Source: Thermoanaerobaculia bacterium (lineage in GTDB: Bacteria > Acidobacteriota > Thermoanaerobaculia > Thermoanaerobaculales > Sulfomarinibacteraceae). Taken from it: a stretch of 64,000 nt of DNA. Below, in pieces: positions 26,279-34,064 of the stretch. The stretch's first letter is position 1, and every line of letters begins with the position of its first letter. Position numbers and translations under genes: made by a program. The notes under the pieces were generated by a model. That model worked only from the letters and a program-made list of their open reading frames with translations. It was not told where the DNA came from and searched no databases. The stretch is taken from the NCBI GenBank assembly GCA_027061805.1, contig JAMOWA010000051.1, forward strand, positions 1 through 64,000, read 5' to 3'.

Positions 26279-28732
26279 TCAGGTCTTCAGCGTGGTGAGC
26301 CGGTTGAGGCCGAGGAGGCCTGCCAGGATCACCGGGGCCCAGGCTCCCAGGACCGCAGGGAGCAGCCCTGCCTCGCCCATCTTCCCGAAGATGGCCACCA
26401 GCAGGAAGTAGCCAATACCCAGGCCCAGAGCCAGTGCGATGCCCTGGATGGGACTCGACCTCCGCCCCCCGCTCCGGTTGAGGCCGAAGGGGATGCCCAG
26501 GAGCACCATGACGAAGACGGAGAGGGGATAGCTCAGCTTCTGCTGGAGCCGGACCTCCAGCGCCAGGGGACGGTACCCGGACGCGGTCAGGTTCGCGATG
26601 TGGCGCCTGAGCTCCCGGAACGACATCTGTGACGGCGACCGCCGCTCCGCGGCGAAGTACTGGGGAGCCTCGGGAACGTCGAGCTCCATGGGCCGGGTCA
26701 CCCTGTGGAACTCGTCCGTCCCGTCGGCGCGCATCTTCCGGTACCAGCCGGAGACCACCACCCATGCGCCGTCCCGGTACACCGCCTTTTCCGCGAAGAG
26801 CTGGAACTTCAACTGGCCCTCGTCGTCGAAGCGGAACATGGTGAAGTTCACCAGGGTCTCCTCCTCCCGGATGTAGCGGAGGAAGTTGTACAGAGTGGTG
26901 CCGTCCCGGGAGAAGATCCACTGCCGGTCGGCCGCACCGTAGGACCGCGCCACCCTGCGTCCCTTGATGCGGTCCAGGAGCCGCCGGGCCTCCCGGTTGG
27001 CCCTCGGGACCACCGATTCCTGGAAGATGCCGAGCCCCACCGAGGCCGCCGCCGTCACGAGGACCACGGGCACGATCACCCGGTAGAGGGAGATGCCCGC
27101 GGCCTTGAGCGCGGTGAGCTCGAGGCTCCGTTCCAGCATGGCCAGGAAGAGGAGGGTGGCGATGAGGATCCCCAGAGGGGTCACGTCGAGGAAGACCTGG
27201 GGGATGAGGTTCCAGTAATAGGCCGCGAACACCCCGAGCGAGGCGGTGTGCTTGGCCATCTCATCCACCTTGTCCGCGAGGTCGATGATGATGTACAGCA
27301 TGGCGGTGCTGGCCAGGACGAAGACCAGGGGAGTGAGGAACCTCCGGGTCACGTAGCGGTCCAGGAGTGCGGGGAACCGCGTCATGCTGGCGCGGCCCTT
27401 CGCCACCTGGATGGCGCCGGTCCTCGGCCTGGTGCCGTCGGCAGCCGCCCCCGCCCGCCGTCTCCGGAGAGCCTTCCAGAGCCTCCACGAGGCGATCCAC
27501 GCCACCAGGCCCCCGCCACCGCGGCCCCGTTCACCCAGCCAGCGTCCGGTGCCCCGCAGGAGGACCACGCCGAGGACCGCAAGGAATCCGTTGGCGGCCC
27601 ACACACCCACGAATGCGGGCACCTTCCCCTCCCTGGCCAGGAGCTCACCGTTGTTGAGCACCACGTAGTAGAGGACGATCACCCCGATGGACAGGAGGAA
27701 GCCCCTCCCGCGGCCCCCGGAGCGGGCCCCGATGCCGAGGGGGAGGGCGATCAGGCCGAACACGAGGCAGGCTGCCGGGATGGCCAGGCGCTTCTGGAGC
27801 TCCACCGCCGCGAACCGCCGGTCGCGATCCGAGACCTTCTCGCCATCCTCACCGTCCCCGCCCCTGACCATGGCCAGCAGCTCGAGCGTACGCCGTTCTC
27901 GCATCCCGAGGCTCACGCGCTGCGTGCCACGTTCCTTCCGGTACAGCCTGACCAGCTGGAGGTTGCTCCTGTTCACCCTGAAACGCTCGTGATGCCGACG
28001 GGAGAACTGGTAGTTGGTGACATCTGTCAGGCGGAGCCACGGCTCGTTGCCGGCGGGGGAGGGGTTCTCTCCACTCTCCGTGCCTGTCGTTCCATCGTTC
28101 CCGTAGACAAGCCGCCCCTTCCTCGCCACGATCAGCTGGTCGTCTCCGGTGTCGCCCCGCTCGTACAGCAGGACGCCGCGCCAGACCCCCGTGTCCGGAT
28201 CCACGTCCCGCACGTAGAGGAGGTATCCGGGAAACTGCTCGTAGAACACCCGGGGTTCGATGCTTCCCAGGGCCCTGGCCGACGAGAAGAGCCTGACCTT
28301 CAGCTCCCGCAGCCGCTGGTTGGCCCCTGGCATCACCTCCAGCATCAGGTACCCGTTGAACGCCGTGAGCACGATCGCGAGGAGGAGGATCGGACGGAGC
28401 ACTCGTCCGAGGGAGATGCCACCGGCCTGGAGGGCGATGATCTCGTTGTCCGTGTTCATCCGCCCCATGGCGATGAGCACACCGAAGAGGAAGCTCATGG
28501 GCACCGTGAGCACCACGACGTGGGGCAGGGTCACCATGAGCAGGCGCGCCGCGTCCGCAACCGAGGTTCCCCGGACGAAGATCTGCTCCATGAGCCCGAA
28601 GATGGCTCGCATGAGCAGCATGAAGGTGTAGGTGCCGAAGCCAACGAGGGTCGGCCAGAGGACCTCCCTGAGGACCAGGCGGTCCAGAACCGGGATGGGG
28701 TTCAGCCTTCGGTGCGATCCGGACGTTCCCAT
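26279..28732 (-). CDS. lptFG: Fused LptF-LptG lipopolysaccharide export permease
   Basis: One uninterrupted 817-residue frame carrying both permease subunits of the LPS transporter, normally two proteins. The LptF-like half (~1-449) has MNTDNEIIALQAGGISL and a periplasmic jellyroll. The LptG-like half begins near MTRFPALLDRY (27385) and has MLERSLELTALKAAGISL and its own jellyroll. Each half has the usual three-plus-three membrane helices. A basic linker (RLWKALRRRRAG) joins them. With LptB (41032) and the LptC-LptA protein (41747) it would move LPS from the inner membrane to the periplasmic bridge. Start taken at the ATG at 28732; in-frame sequence extends upstream into the putative origin region. 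Confidence 0.93.
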   Translation of the reverse strand: MGTSGSHRRLNPIPVLDRLVLREVLWPTLVGFGTYTFMLLMRAIFGLMEQIFVRGTSVADAARLLMVTLPHVVVLTVPMSFLFGVLIAMGRMNTDNEIIALQAGGISLGRVLRPILLLAIVLTAFNGYLMLEVMPGANQRLRELKVRLFSSARALGSIEPRVFYEQFPGYLLYVRDVDPDTGVWRGVLLYERGDTGDDQLIVARKGRLVYGNDGTTGTESGENPSPAGNEPWLRLTDVTNYQFSRRHHERFRVNRSNLQLVRLYRKERGTQRVSLGMRERRTLELLAMVRGGDGEDGEKVSDRDRRFAAVELQKRLAIPAACLVFGLIALPLGIGARSGGRGRGFLLSIGVIVLYYVVLNNGELLAREGKVPAFVGVWAANGFLAVLGVVLLRGTGRWLGERGRGGGGLVAWIASWRLWKALRRRRAGAAADGTRPRTGAIQVAKGRASMTRFPALLDRYVTRRFLTPLVFVLASTAMLYIIIDLADKVDEMAKHTASLGVFAAYYWNLIPQVFLDVTPLGILIATLLFLAMLERSLELTALKAAGISLYRVIVPVVLVTAAASVGLGIFQESVVPRANREARRLLDRIKGRRVARSYGAADRQWIFSRDGTTLYNFLRYIREEETLVNFTMFRFDDEGQLKFQLFAEKAVYRDGAWVVVSGWYRKMRADGTDEFHRVTRPMELDVPEAPQYFAAERRSPSQMSFRELRRHIANLTASGYRPLALEVRLQQKLSYPLSVFVMVLLGIPFGLNRSGGRRSSPIQGIALALGLGIGYFLLVAIFGKMGEAGLLPAVLGAWAPVILAGLLGLNRLTTLKT

Positions 28733-28789
28733 GACCCCGGAAGTGTACACGTTCCCCGCGGGGAGGTGCCGCGCCCTGGTGAGCAGCCC

Positions 28790-28936
28790 CCTGTGACCAC
28801 AGGCCCCCCGAACGAGACCAGGTTCCACAGGTTCCCGGAAGGGGAGAGCCGTCCACAGGTTTTCCACAGGGTCCCGGAAATCCACAGCCCCACCTGTCGT
28901 ACCAATGTCCGATAAGAGATATTATGTAAACTTACG
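28790..28936. other. Candidate replication origin: DnaA-box-like cluster plus AT-rich stretch
   Basis: In the 325-bp gap between lptFG and parB. TCCACA-core 9-mers occur on the plus strand at 28821-28829, 28849-28857, 28860-28868 (TTTTCCACA, 8 of 9 to TTATCCACA) and 28878-28886 (AATCCACA core), with a degenerate TGTGACCAC at 28792-28800. They are followed by an AT-rich run at 28911-28936 (GATAAGAGATATTATGTAAA), striking in a ~70% GC sequence and suitable as an unwinding element. parAB lies directly beside it. The AT-rich run could instead be the lptFG promoter. The gap also holds no gene; 28937-29057 shows nothing else. Confidence 0.5.
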
Positions 28937-29057
28937 GATGGTGAACCGGCATGAAGGGATCATGAGGCACGGTTCTGGAGAGCCGCAGCGCCCTCTTCGT
29001 TGCCCTGTACGTCAGAGAGTCGTCGGGCGGAGAGTCTGCTCGGCTGGTGGCCGGAGG

Positions 29058-29963
29058 TCAGCCTTCCTTCTGCCTCGCCCGGATGTCGTCGATCAGCTGC
29101 TGGAGTACGCGGATGAGGCGTTCTGGCTCTGGCTCCTCCTCCGTCTTGAAGGAGATGGAGATCGTGACGGGCTCCTCGGGGTGCCGGAAGCGCATGACGA
29201 AGGGTTTTCGTGGAGCGGGACGGGTTTCGGCGGCATCCGTTTCGCCGGAGTCCTGGTCCTCCCCCTTCTTCTGACGGCGGAGCTCGCGGAGTGCCTCGCG
29301 GTCCAGCTCGCCGGAGGCGATGGCCTCGACGAGCGCCTCCATTTCGGCAGGGTCACCGGCGCGGGCGATCTGGAGCAGGACGCCCTTCGCCGTGATGTCG
29401 GCATGCCGACATCGGGCGCGGATCTCCTCGGGAATGTCGAGGAGACGGAGGGATTCCGTGACGGTGACCCTGGAGCGACCGACAGCCTGCGCCACCTCGG
29501 TGTGGGTGTAGCCGTACTTGGCGATGAGGGTGTTGAAGCCGTCGGCCTCCTCGAAGGGATCGAGGTCCTTCCTCTGGAGGTTCTCGATGAGAGCGATCTC
29601 CAGGGCGTGTTGATCGGTGACCTGGAGCTCGATGCAGGGAACCTCCTCGAGTCCCACTTCCAGCGCGGCATGGAACCGTCGTTCACCGGAGACGAGCTCG
29701 TAGCGATGGGAGGGTGCATCTGTCTCTGAGTCCGAGATCCTCCGAACCAGCAGGGGCTCGAGGATTCCGTGGCGGCGGATGCTCTCAACGAGGTCGGAGA
29801 GGTCACCGAGAGCCGAACGGGGCTGGTCGTGGTTGCTGGTGATGGCCGTGACCGGGAGCATGCGGCCGATCCCCTCCCCCATCCGCTGGGTGAGCTCGTC
29901 CACGAAGTGACGATCGTGGCGCATGCGGCGCCGCGGGGGCAATCCTCGTTTAGGAGCCGGCAC
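29058..29963 (-). CDS. parB: ParB/Spo0J family chromosome partitioning protein
   Basis: 301-residue CTPase/DNA-binding protein that loads at parS and works with ParA in origin segregation. The N-terminal ParB/Srx domain has the CTP motifs ELVSGERRFHAA and IALIENLQRKDL. The central helix-turn-helix is YGYTHTEVAQAVGRSRVTVTE. The C-terminal part contains a charged linker and a dimerisation segment. The GTG start at 29963 overlaps parA by 14 bp. No exact parS palindrome (TGTTTCACGTGAAACA) was seen in the window. Confidence 0.96.
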   Translation of the reverse strand: MPAPKRGLPPRRRMRHDRHFVDELTQRMGEGIGRMLPVTAITSNHDQPRSALGDLSDLVESIRRHGILEPLLVRRISDSETDAPSHRYELVSGERRFHAALEVGLEEVPCIELQVTDQHALEIALIENLQRKDLDPFEEADGFNTLIAKYGYTHTEVAQAVGRSRVTVTESLRLLDIPEEIRARCRHADITAKGVLLQIARAGDPAEMEALVEAIASGELDREALRELRRQKKGEDQDSGETDAAETRPAPRKPFVMRFRHPEEPVTISISFKTEEEPEPERLIRVLQQLIDDIRARQKEG

Positions 29964-30711
29964 GTTCCAGGACCTCCTCGCAGAGTCGGTAGTACTCGTA
30001 GGCTCCGGTGGAACGGGGGGCGTAGTCGAAGATGCTCATCTGGTGGGCCGGTGCCTCCTCGAGCCGTACGGACTTGCTGATCATTGTCTCGAAGACATTG
30101 TCCCCGAAGACCTCCTGGATCTCCGCAAGGACCTGGCGGGAAAGGACGGTACGCTTGTCGAAGAGCGTCACCAGGACACCGAGAAGGCGGAGCTCGGTGT
30201 TGGGCCGGGCCTTGATCTTGTCGATGGTCTCCAGCAGGTCGTCCGTGCCCTCCAGTGCGAAGTAGGAGGCCTGGATGGGGATCAGGACGTGACTCGCGGC
30301 CACCAGGGCGTTGAGGGTGATGAGTCCAAGGGTGGGGGGCGTGTCCAGGATGATGGCGTCATACCGGTCCTTGACAGGTTCCATCGCATCCTTGAGGCGG
30401 TAGGGTGCGTCGAGTGATCCGGCCAGGTTGACCTCAAGCTTGGCCATGGCGATCCGGGAAGGGGCAACCCAGAGATTGGACGTGGTCGTTGCAGGGAGAA
30501 TCACCTCTTCCATGTCGAGGCCCTCGGCCAGGACGTTGAACATGTTGGGCGCACCGGGTTCGAGGGGGACGAACGACATGGAAGAGTTGCCCTGGGGGTC
30601 CAGGTCCACGAGAAGGGTCCTGAGCCCCTTCTCTGCGAGCCCTGCGGCCAGGTTGATGGCGGTGGTCGTCTTTCCGACTCCGCCCTTCTGATTGGTGATG
30701 GCAATGATCAT
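29950..30711 (-). CDS. parA: ParA family chromosome partitioning ATPase
   Basis: 253-residue Walker-type ATPase (Soj/ParA) that forms nucleoid-bound gradients moving ParB-parS complexes. Deviant Walker A KGGVGKTT at residues 9-16, Walker A' DLDPQGN, and Walker B IILDTPP. Chromosomal-type length with no N-terminal HTH extension. First gene of the parAB operon, with a strong promoter immediately upstream; overlaps parB. Confidence 0.97.
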   Translation of the reverse strand: MIIAITNQKGGVGKTTTAINLAAGLAEKGLRTLLVDLDPQGNSSMSFVPLEPGAPNMFNVLAEGLDMEEVILPATTTSNLWVAPSRIAMAKLEVNLAGSLDAPYRLKDAMEPVKDRYDAIILDTPPTLGLITLNALVAASHVLIPIQASYFALEGTDDLLETIDKIKARPNTELRLLGVLVTLFDKRTVLSRQVLAEIQEVFGDNVFETMISKSVRLEEAPAHQMSIFDYAPRSTGAYEYYRLCEEVLERAGS

Positions 30712-30746
30712 GGAATCTCGTCGCCTCCCGGCGTTGTGCAGGTTCC

Positions 30747-30776
30747 ACTATAGGGCGCCACGGAAACGGGTGTCAA
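30747..30776 (-). promoter_or_regulatory. Strong sigma-70 promoter of parAB
   Basis: On the minus strand TTGACA (30776-30771) and TATAGT (30752-30747) are separated by 18 bp, 35 bp before the parA ATG. A perfect -35 and a near-perfect -10 make this the best promoter match in the window. Confidence 0.75.
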
Positions 30777-30822
30777 CAGGAGTCGAACCGTCGCACTCTT
30801 CGTCGGTCCGATGGAGGTGCCG

Positions 30823-31380
30823 TCACATCTCCCAGCGACCCATGTCCTCCGGACGAAGACGTTTCAGGATCGACCGGATGGTCTCTTCATTGTCGGGCAG
30901 AGCCGTCAGTTGTGCCTCGTCAAGAACCGAACGGGTCACCATGATGGACGCACCACAGCGGAGCGCCACCGCCAGGGCGTCCGATGGCCTGGAGTCCACC
31001 TCAACCGTGGACCCGTCCCGGCATCGGACGATGAGCTTCGCGAAGAAGATGTTCTCCTCCAGGGTGTGGATGACAACCGCGTCGATGGTGGAGCCGAGAG
31101 TTTTCACCAGCGACATGAGGAGATCGTGGGTCATGGGCCTGGGCATGGGCACACCCTCGAGCTGGAGCGCGATGGAATTGGCCTCGAAGATCCCGATCCA
31201 GATGGGAAGATACGATTCGGTCTCGGTGGACTCGAGAATGACCACGGGCATGTTGGACACCGGATCCACGGCGAGGGTTCGCACGGTGACCGGTACCAGC
31301 TCGTCGGCAGCAGCGTGTGAACGTCCCATGCGAGAAATGTGTCGACCGGAGGTGACTTTGTCAAGCTGTCGCGCGGTCAT
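30823..31380 (-). CDS. DUF151 (bifunctional nuclease family) protein
   Basis: 185 residues (168 if the ATG at 31329 is used, which fits the usual family length better). The DUF151 core is clear: VRTLAVDPVSNMPVVILES, LPIWIGIFEANSIALQLEG, and DSRPSDALAVALRCGASI. A C-terminal UVR-like helix may be present. Plant members have nuclease activity; the bacterial role is not established. The ATG at 31380 lies inside the miaB 3' end (20-bp overlap), suggesting co-transcription with miaB. Confidence 0.9.
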   Translation of the reverse strand: MTARQLDKVTSGRHISRMGRSHAAADELVPVTVRTLAVDPVSNMPVVILESTETESYLPIWIGIFEANSIALQLEGVPMPRPMTHDLLMSLVKTLGSTIDAVVIHTLEENIFFAKLIVRCRDGSTVEVDSRPSDALAVALRCGASIMVTRSVLDEAQLTALPDNEETIRSILKRLRPEDMGRWEM

Positions 31381-32722
31381 CGGATGGTTCGCCGTCGAGG
31401 ACCGGGAGGCGATGAGGTCCGGTGTTCATGGCCTCTCCGTAGAGGGAATGGGCCGAGGCCCGTGTGATCCGGACCGTGACGATGTCACCCACGGCAGTGG
31501 CCTCGGGTTTTGGGAAGTTCACCACCCGGTTGTCCTCGGTCCTCCCCTGCCAGTCTCCTGGATCGCGGCGGCTGTCACCGTCGATGAGCACCGGGAGGGT
31601 GCTGCCCACGAGGGCCGCGTTGAGCTCGGCCGAGATGGCATCGGTGAGCTCGAAGAGGCGGGCGAGTCGTTCCTTCTTCACGGGTTCGGGAACCTGGGCA
31701 TCGTATCGGGCTGCCGGTGTCCTGGGCCGCGGCGAGTAGGCAAAGGCAAAGACCTGCCCGAACCGGACCGACTCCAGGAGGTCCAGGGTCTGCCGGAAGT
31801 CCTTCTCGGTCTCCCCGGGGAACCCGACGATGACGTCCGTGGAGAGGTTGATGTCGGGCACGGCAGCCCTGATCCGTCCGATCAGGTCGAGGTACTCCTC
31901 GCGGGTGTACCGCCGGCGCATCCGGGCGAGGACCGTGTCGGACCCGGCCTGGAAGGGAAGATGGAGGTACCGGGACAGGTGCCTGTGGCGGGCGAGGACA
32001 CGGATCAGGCGATCGTCGAACAGTCGCGGATGGGAGGTGATGAACCGGATCCGTGCGAGCCCCTCGATTCCGGCGAGCGCCTCGAGGAGATCCGCGAGGT
32101 CCGCACCGGTGGCAGGACAGCGGTAGGCGTTGATGGTCTGCCCCAGGAGCTCGACTTCCCGGATGCCGTTCCTGGCGAGCGACCGGACCTCCTGGAGGAT
32201 CGTTTCCATGGGGCGGCTCACCTCGGGGCCCCGCGTGTAGGGCACCACGCAGAACGTGCAGTACTCGTTGCACCCCTCGATGACGGTGACCATGCCCCTG
32301 GTCGAGCTGGTCCTGAAGATGGTGCGGACGTCGTATCCGGTCTCGGTGTCGAACCCGGTGAGCACGGGCCGGTGCCCCTGGTCCACGGCCCGGAGGGCCT
32401 CCCCCACCCTGTGAAGCTGCCCGGGGCCCAGGATGAACCCGACCGAGGGGGACCGCCGGAGGAGGTCCTCGCCCTCCTGCTGGGCCACGCAACCGCAGAT
32501 GCCGATGATACCGGAGAGGTTGTGTTTCGTCAGCTCTCCGATCCGGGTGAGGAGCTTCCGGACAGGCTTCTCTCGCACGGAGCACGTGTTGAGAAGAATC
32601 AGGTCAGCACGCATCGGATCAGGAGACTGTCTCCATCCTCCGGCACGAAGAATACCTGCAAGGCGTTCTGAATCGTGGTGGTTCATCTGGCATCCCCACG
32701 TCTCGATGGCAAAGGTCTTCAT
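31361..32722 (-). CDS. miaB: tRNA-2-methylthio-N6-dimethylallyladenosine synthase
   Basis: Radical-SAM methylthiotransferase adding the 2-methylthio group to i6A37 of tRNAs. 453 residues. The UPF0004 domain has auxiliary-cluster cysteines Cys11 (WGCQMN), Cys47 (NTCSVRE) and the CGC at 76-78. The radical-SAM cluster is Cys151/155/158 (GCNEYCTFC). A TRAM domain is at the C-terminus. The ATG at 32722 is chosen because GGAG lies 7-8 bp upstream; an ATG 21 bp further up is possible. Same strand as the downstream DUF151 gene. Confidence 0.96.
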   Translation of the reverse strand: MKTFAIETWGCQMNHHDSERLAGILRAGGWRQSPDPMRADLILLNTCSVREKPVRKLLTRIGELTKHNLSGIIGICGCVAQQEGEDLLRRSPSVGFILGPGQLHRVGEALRAVDQGHRPVLTGFDTETGYDVRTIFRTSSTRGMVTVIEGCNEYCTFCVVPYTRGPEVSRPMETILQEVRSLARNGIREVELLGQTINAYRCPATGADLADLLEALAGIEGLARIRFITSHPRLFDDRLIRVLARHRHLSRYLHLPFQAGSDTVLARMRRRYTREEYLDLIGRIRAAVPDINLSTDVIVGFPGETEKDFRQTLDLLESVRFGQVFAFAYSPRPRTPAARYDAQVPEPVKKERLARLFELTDAISAELNAALVGSTLPVLIDGDSRRDPGDWQGRTEDNRVVNFPKPEATAVGDIVTVRITRASAHSLYGEAMNTGPHRLPVLDGEPSDDRATA

Positions 32723-32845
32723 ACTGAGTCTCCATTGCGTCATGGCTCGGAATTCAGTCTATCATTCATGGCATGACGGTGAACCGGAGGAAACGGCGTT
32801 CCGGCGGTCTGGACGACGCGGCCTGGCTGCCCCTGCCGGTCCAGC

Positions 32846-33021
32846 CCGGAATATTGTTCAGGAGGGTTTGCAGCGAGCGGCGCGACGCGCCGTTGCTGGT
32901 GATGTTCTCGCACGGCGAGGGAGTGAAGGCGTGCTCGCGACACGTCGGGCGACCGGGTCGAGACAACGCCGCCAGGAATGGTGGATCGCGTCGCACGGCC
33001 GAGACATCATGGATGATCCGG
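32846..33021. mobile_element. MITE-like element, copy 1
   Basis: A ~176-bp intergenic repeat whose right end is TGGATGATCCGG (33010-33021) and whose left end CCGGAATATTGTTCA (32846-32860) is a degenerate inverted version. Internal blocks such as GTTCTCG..GGCGAGGGAG, GTCGAGACAA and GCCGCCAGGAATGG match copy 2 at 46451-46633 in the same orientation. It lies downstream of a minus-strand gene, ending 2 bp before that gene's stop codon. No transposase or flanking target duplication is evident. Confidence 0.6.
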
Positions 33022-33022
33022 T

Positions 33023-33673
33023 CTAGGTCAGGTCGCGGAACCACCCGGGGAGCGCGCCGTCCCTGCGGGCCTTCTCCAGGATCTCGGAGAGCTTCTTCTC
33101 CTCCTGGGGAAGGCGTTTCTTGAGCTCCTCGATCTCCTTGAGCTTCCTGTCGATCTTCGGCTTGATCACGCCGTCCCTGTAGGATGGATCGTCCCTCGCG
33201 TAGAACTGGTTCCAGAGGGCGGGGATCTCCGAGTTGAGCTCGTCGATCCGGCGCCTGAGGTCCTCGATGAGCTGCTTCTGGCGAATGTACTGGTTGCGCC
33301 AGTACTGTTTCTTGTGCTCCTCACCCATTTCCCGCCTGCCGCCCCCCGGCCCGCCGCCCGGCACCTGCCCACCGGTGGACGGAGCGGGCTTCGAGGACGG
33401 GCGTGCCGCCGTCGTGATGCCGCCCTTCTCCGCATAGGAGGAGAGGTTCTCGTTGGTGATCGTGACTGATCGCGTGCCGGTCCCGGGCCTCTTCAGCCTG
33501 ATCTTCCCGGCGATGTCGGCGAGGCTCCTGCTGGGAGAGCGGGTGGGGACCGGTGTCGGTGTGGGACGCTGGCCGCCCGCCAGCGCGGCGGAGGCGGAGA
33601 GGAACGCGATGCCGCAGGCCGTGGACCACAGCAGTCTCCGGAAACGTGCACCCGTAACGTTGCGAACCTCCAT
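33023..33673 (-). CDS. Exported coiled-coil protein
   Basis: 216 residues. A Sec signal peptide (~1-32, ending SAALAGG) is followed by a Pro/Thr/Ser-rich stretch, then SLADIAGKIRLKR...VTITNENL, a motif type I recall from uncharacterised exported acidobacterial proteins. A Gly/Pro linker precedes a strongly charged C-terminal helical region (~120-205; RQKQLIEDLRRRIDELNSEI, KEIEELKKRLPQEEKKL) likely to form a coiled coil. The ATG at 33673 has the excellent site GAGGAGGTTCCC. It sits 10 bp after the cupin gene on the same strand. Function unknown. Confidence 0.75.
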   Translation of the reverse strand: MEVRNVTGARFRRLLWSTACGIAFLSASAALAGGQRPTPTPVPTRSPSRSLADIAGKIRLKRPGTGTRSVTITNENLSSYAEKGGITTAARPSSKPAPSTGGQVPGGGPGGGRREMGEEHKKQYWRNQYIRQKQLIEDLRRRIDELNSEIPALWNQFYARDDPSYRDGVIKPKIDRKLKEIEELKKRLPQEEKKLSEILEKARRDGALPGWFRDLT

Positions 33674-33683
33674 GGGAACCTCC

Positions 33684-34055
33684 TCAGGGTCGTGTTGTTC
33701 CTTCACGTCCGTACCGGTCCTCAAGACGCACCACATCGTCGAGGTGCGGTGTGGAGACCTCCAGGATCCGGCAGTCGGTCACGGCGGTCATGCGGTGGAT
33801 CGTCCCGGGGGTCACGTGGTACACGTCGCCGGGGGTCATGCGGTGGGTCACGAGGCGGTCGGTGTGGTCTCCAGCCAGGAGGTCCAGCTTGCCCTCCAGG
33901 ACCCGGATGGTCTCGTCCTTGATGCGGTGGAACTGGAGGCTCAGGGCCTCCCCTCCCCTGATCACGAGGATCTTGCCCACGTAGTCCCCCGTGCTGGCGA
34001 AGATCTCCTCGTGCCCCCAGGGCTTCTCGACGAAGGTGGCTCTCACACTCGGCAC
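33684..34055 (-). CDS. Cupin-domain protein (mannose-6-phosphate isomerase type II-like)
   Basis: 123-residue single cupin resembling the C-terminal domain of type II phosphomannose isomerases: VEKPWGHEEIFA, LSLQFHRIKDETIRVLEG and PGDVYHVTPGTIHRM contain the cupin metal-site His/Glu set. The stand-alone isomerase activity is plausible but not proven. GTG start with GGGGG upstream, 9 bp after the ptsI stop, so it is probably the tail of the PTS operon and may supply sugar-phosphate metabolism. Confidence 0.8.
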   Translation of the reverse strand: MPSVRATFVEKPWGHEEIFASTGDYVGKILVIRGGEALSLQFHRIKDETIRVLEGKLDLLAGDHTDRLVTHRMTPGDVYHVTPGTIHRMTAVTDCRILEVSTPHLDDVVRLEDRYGREGTTRP

Positions 34056-34064
34056 CGTGGCCCC

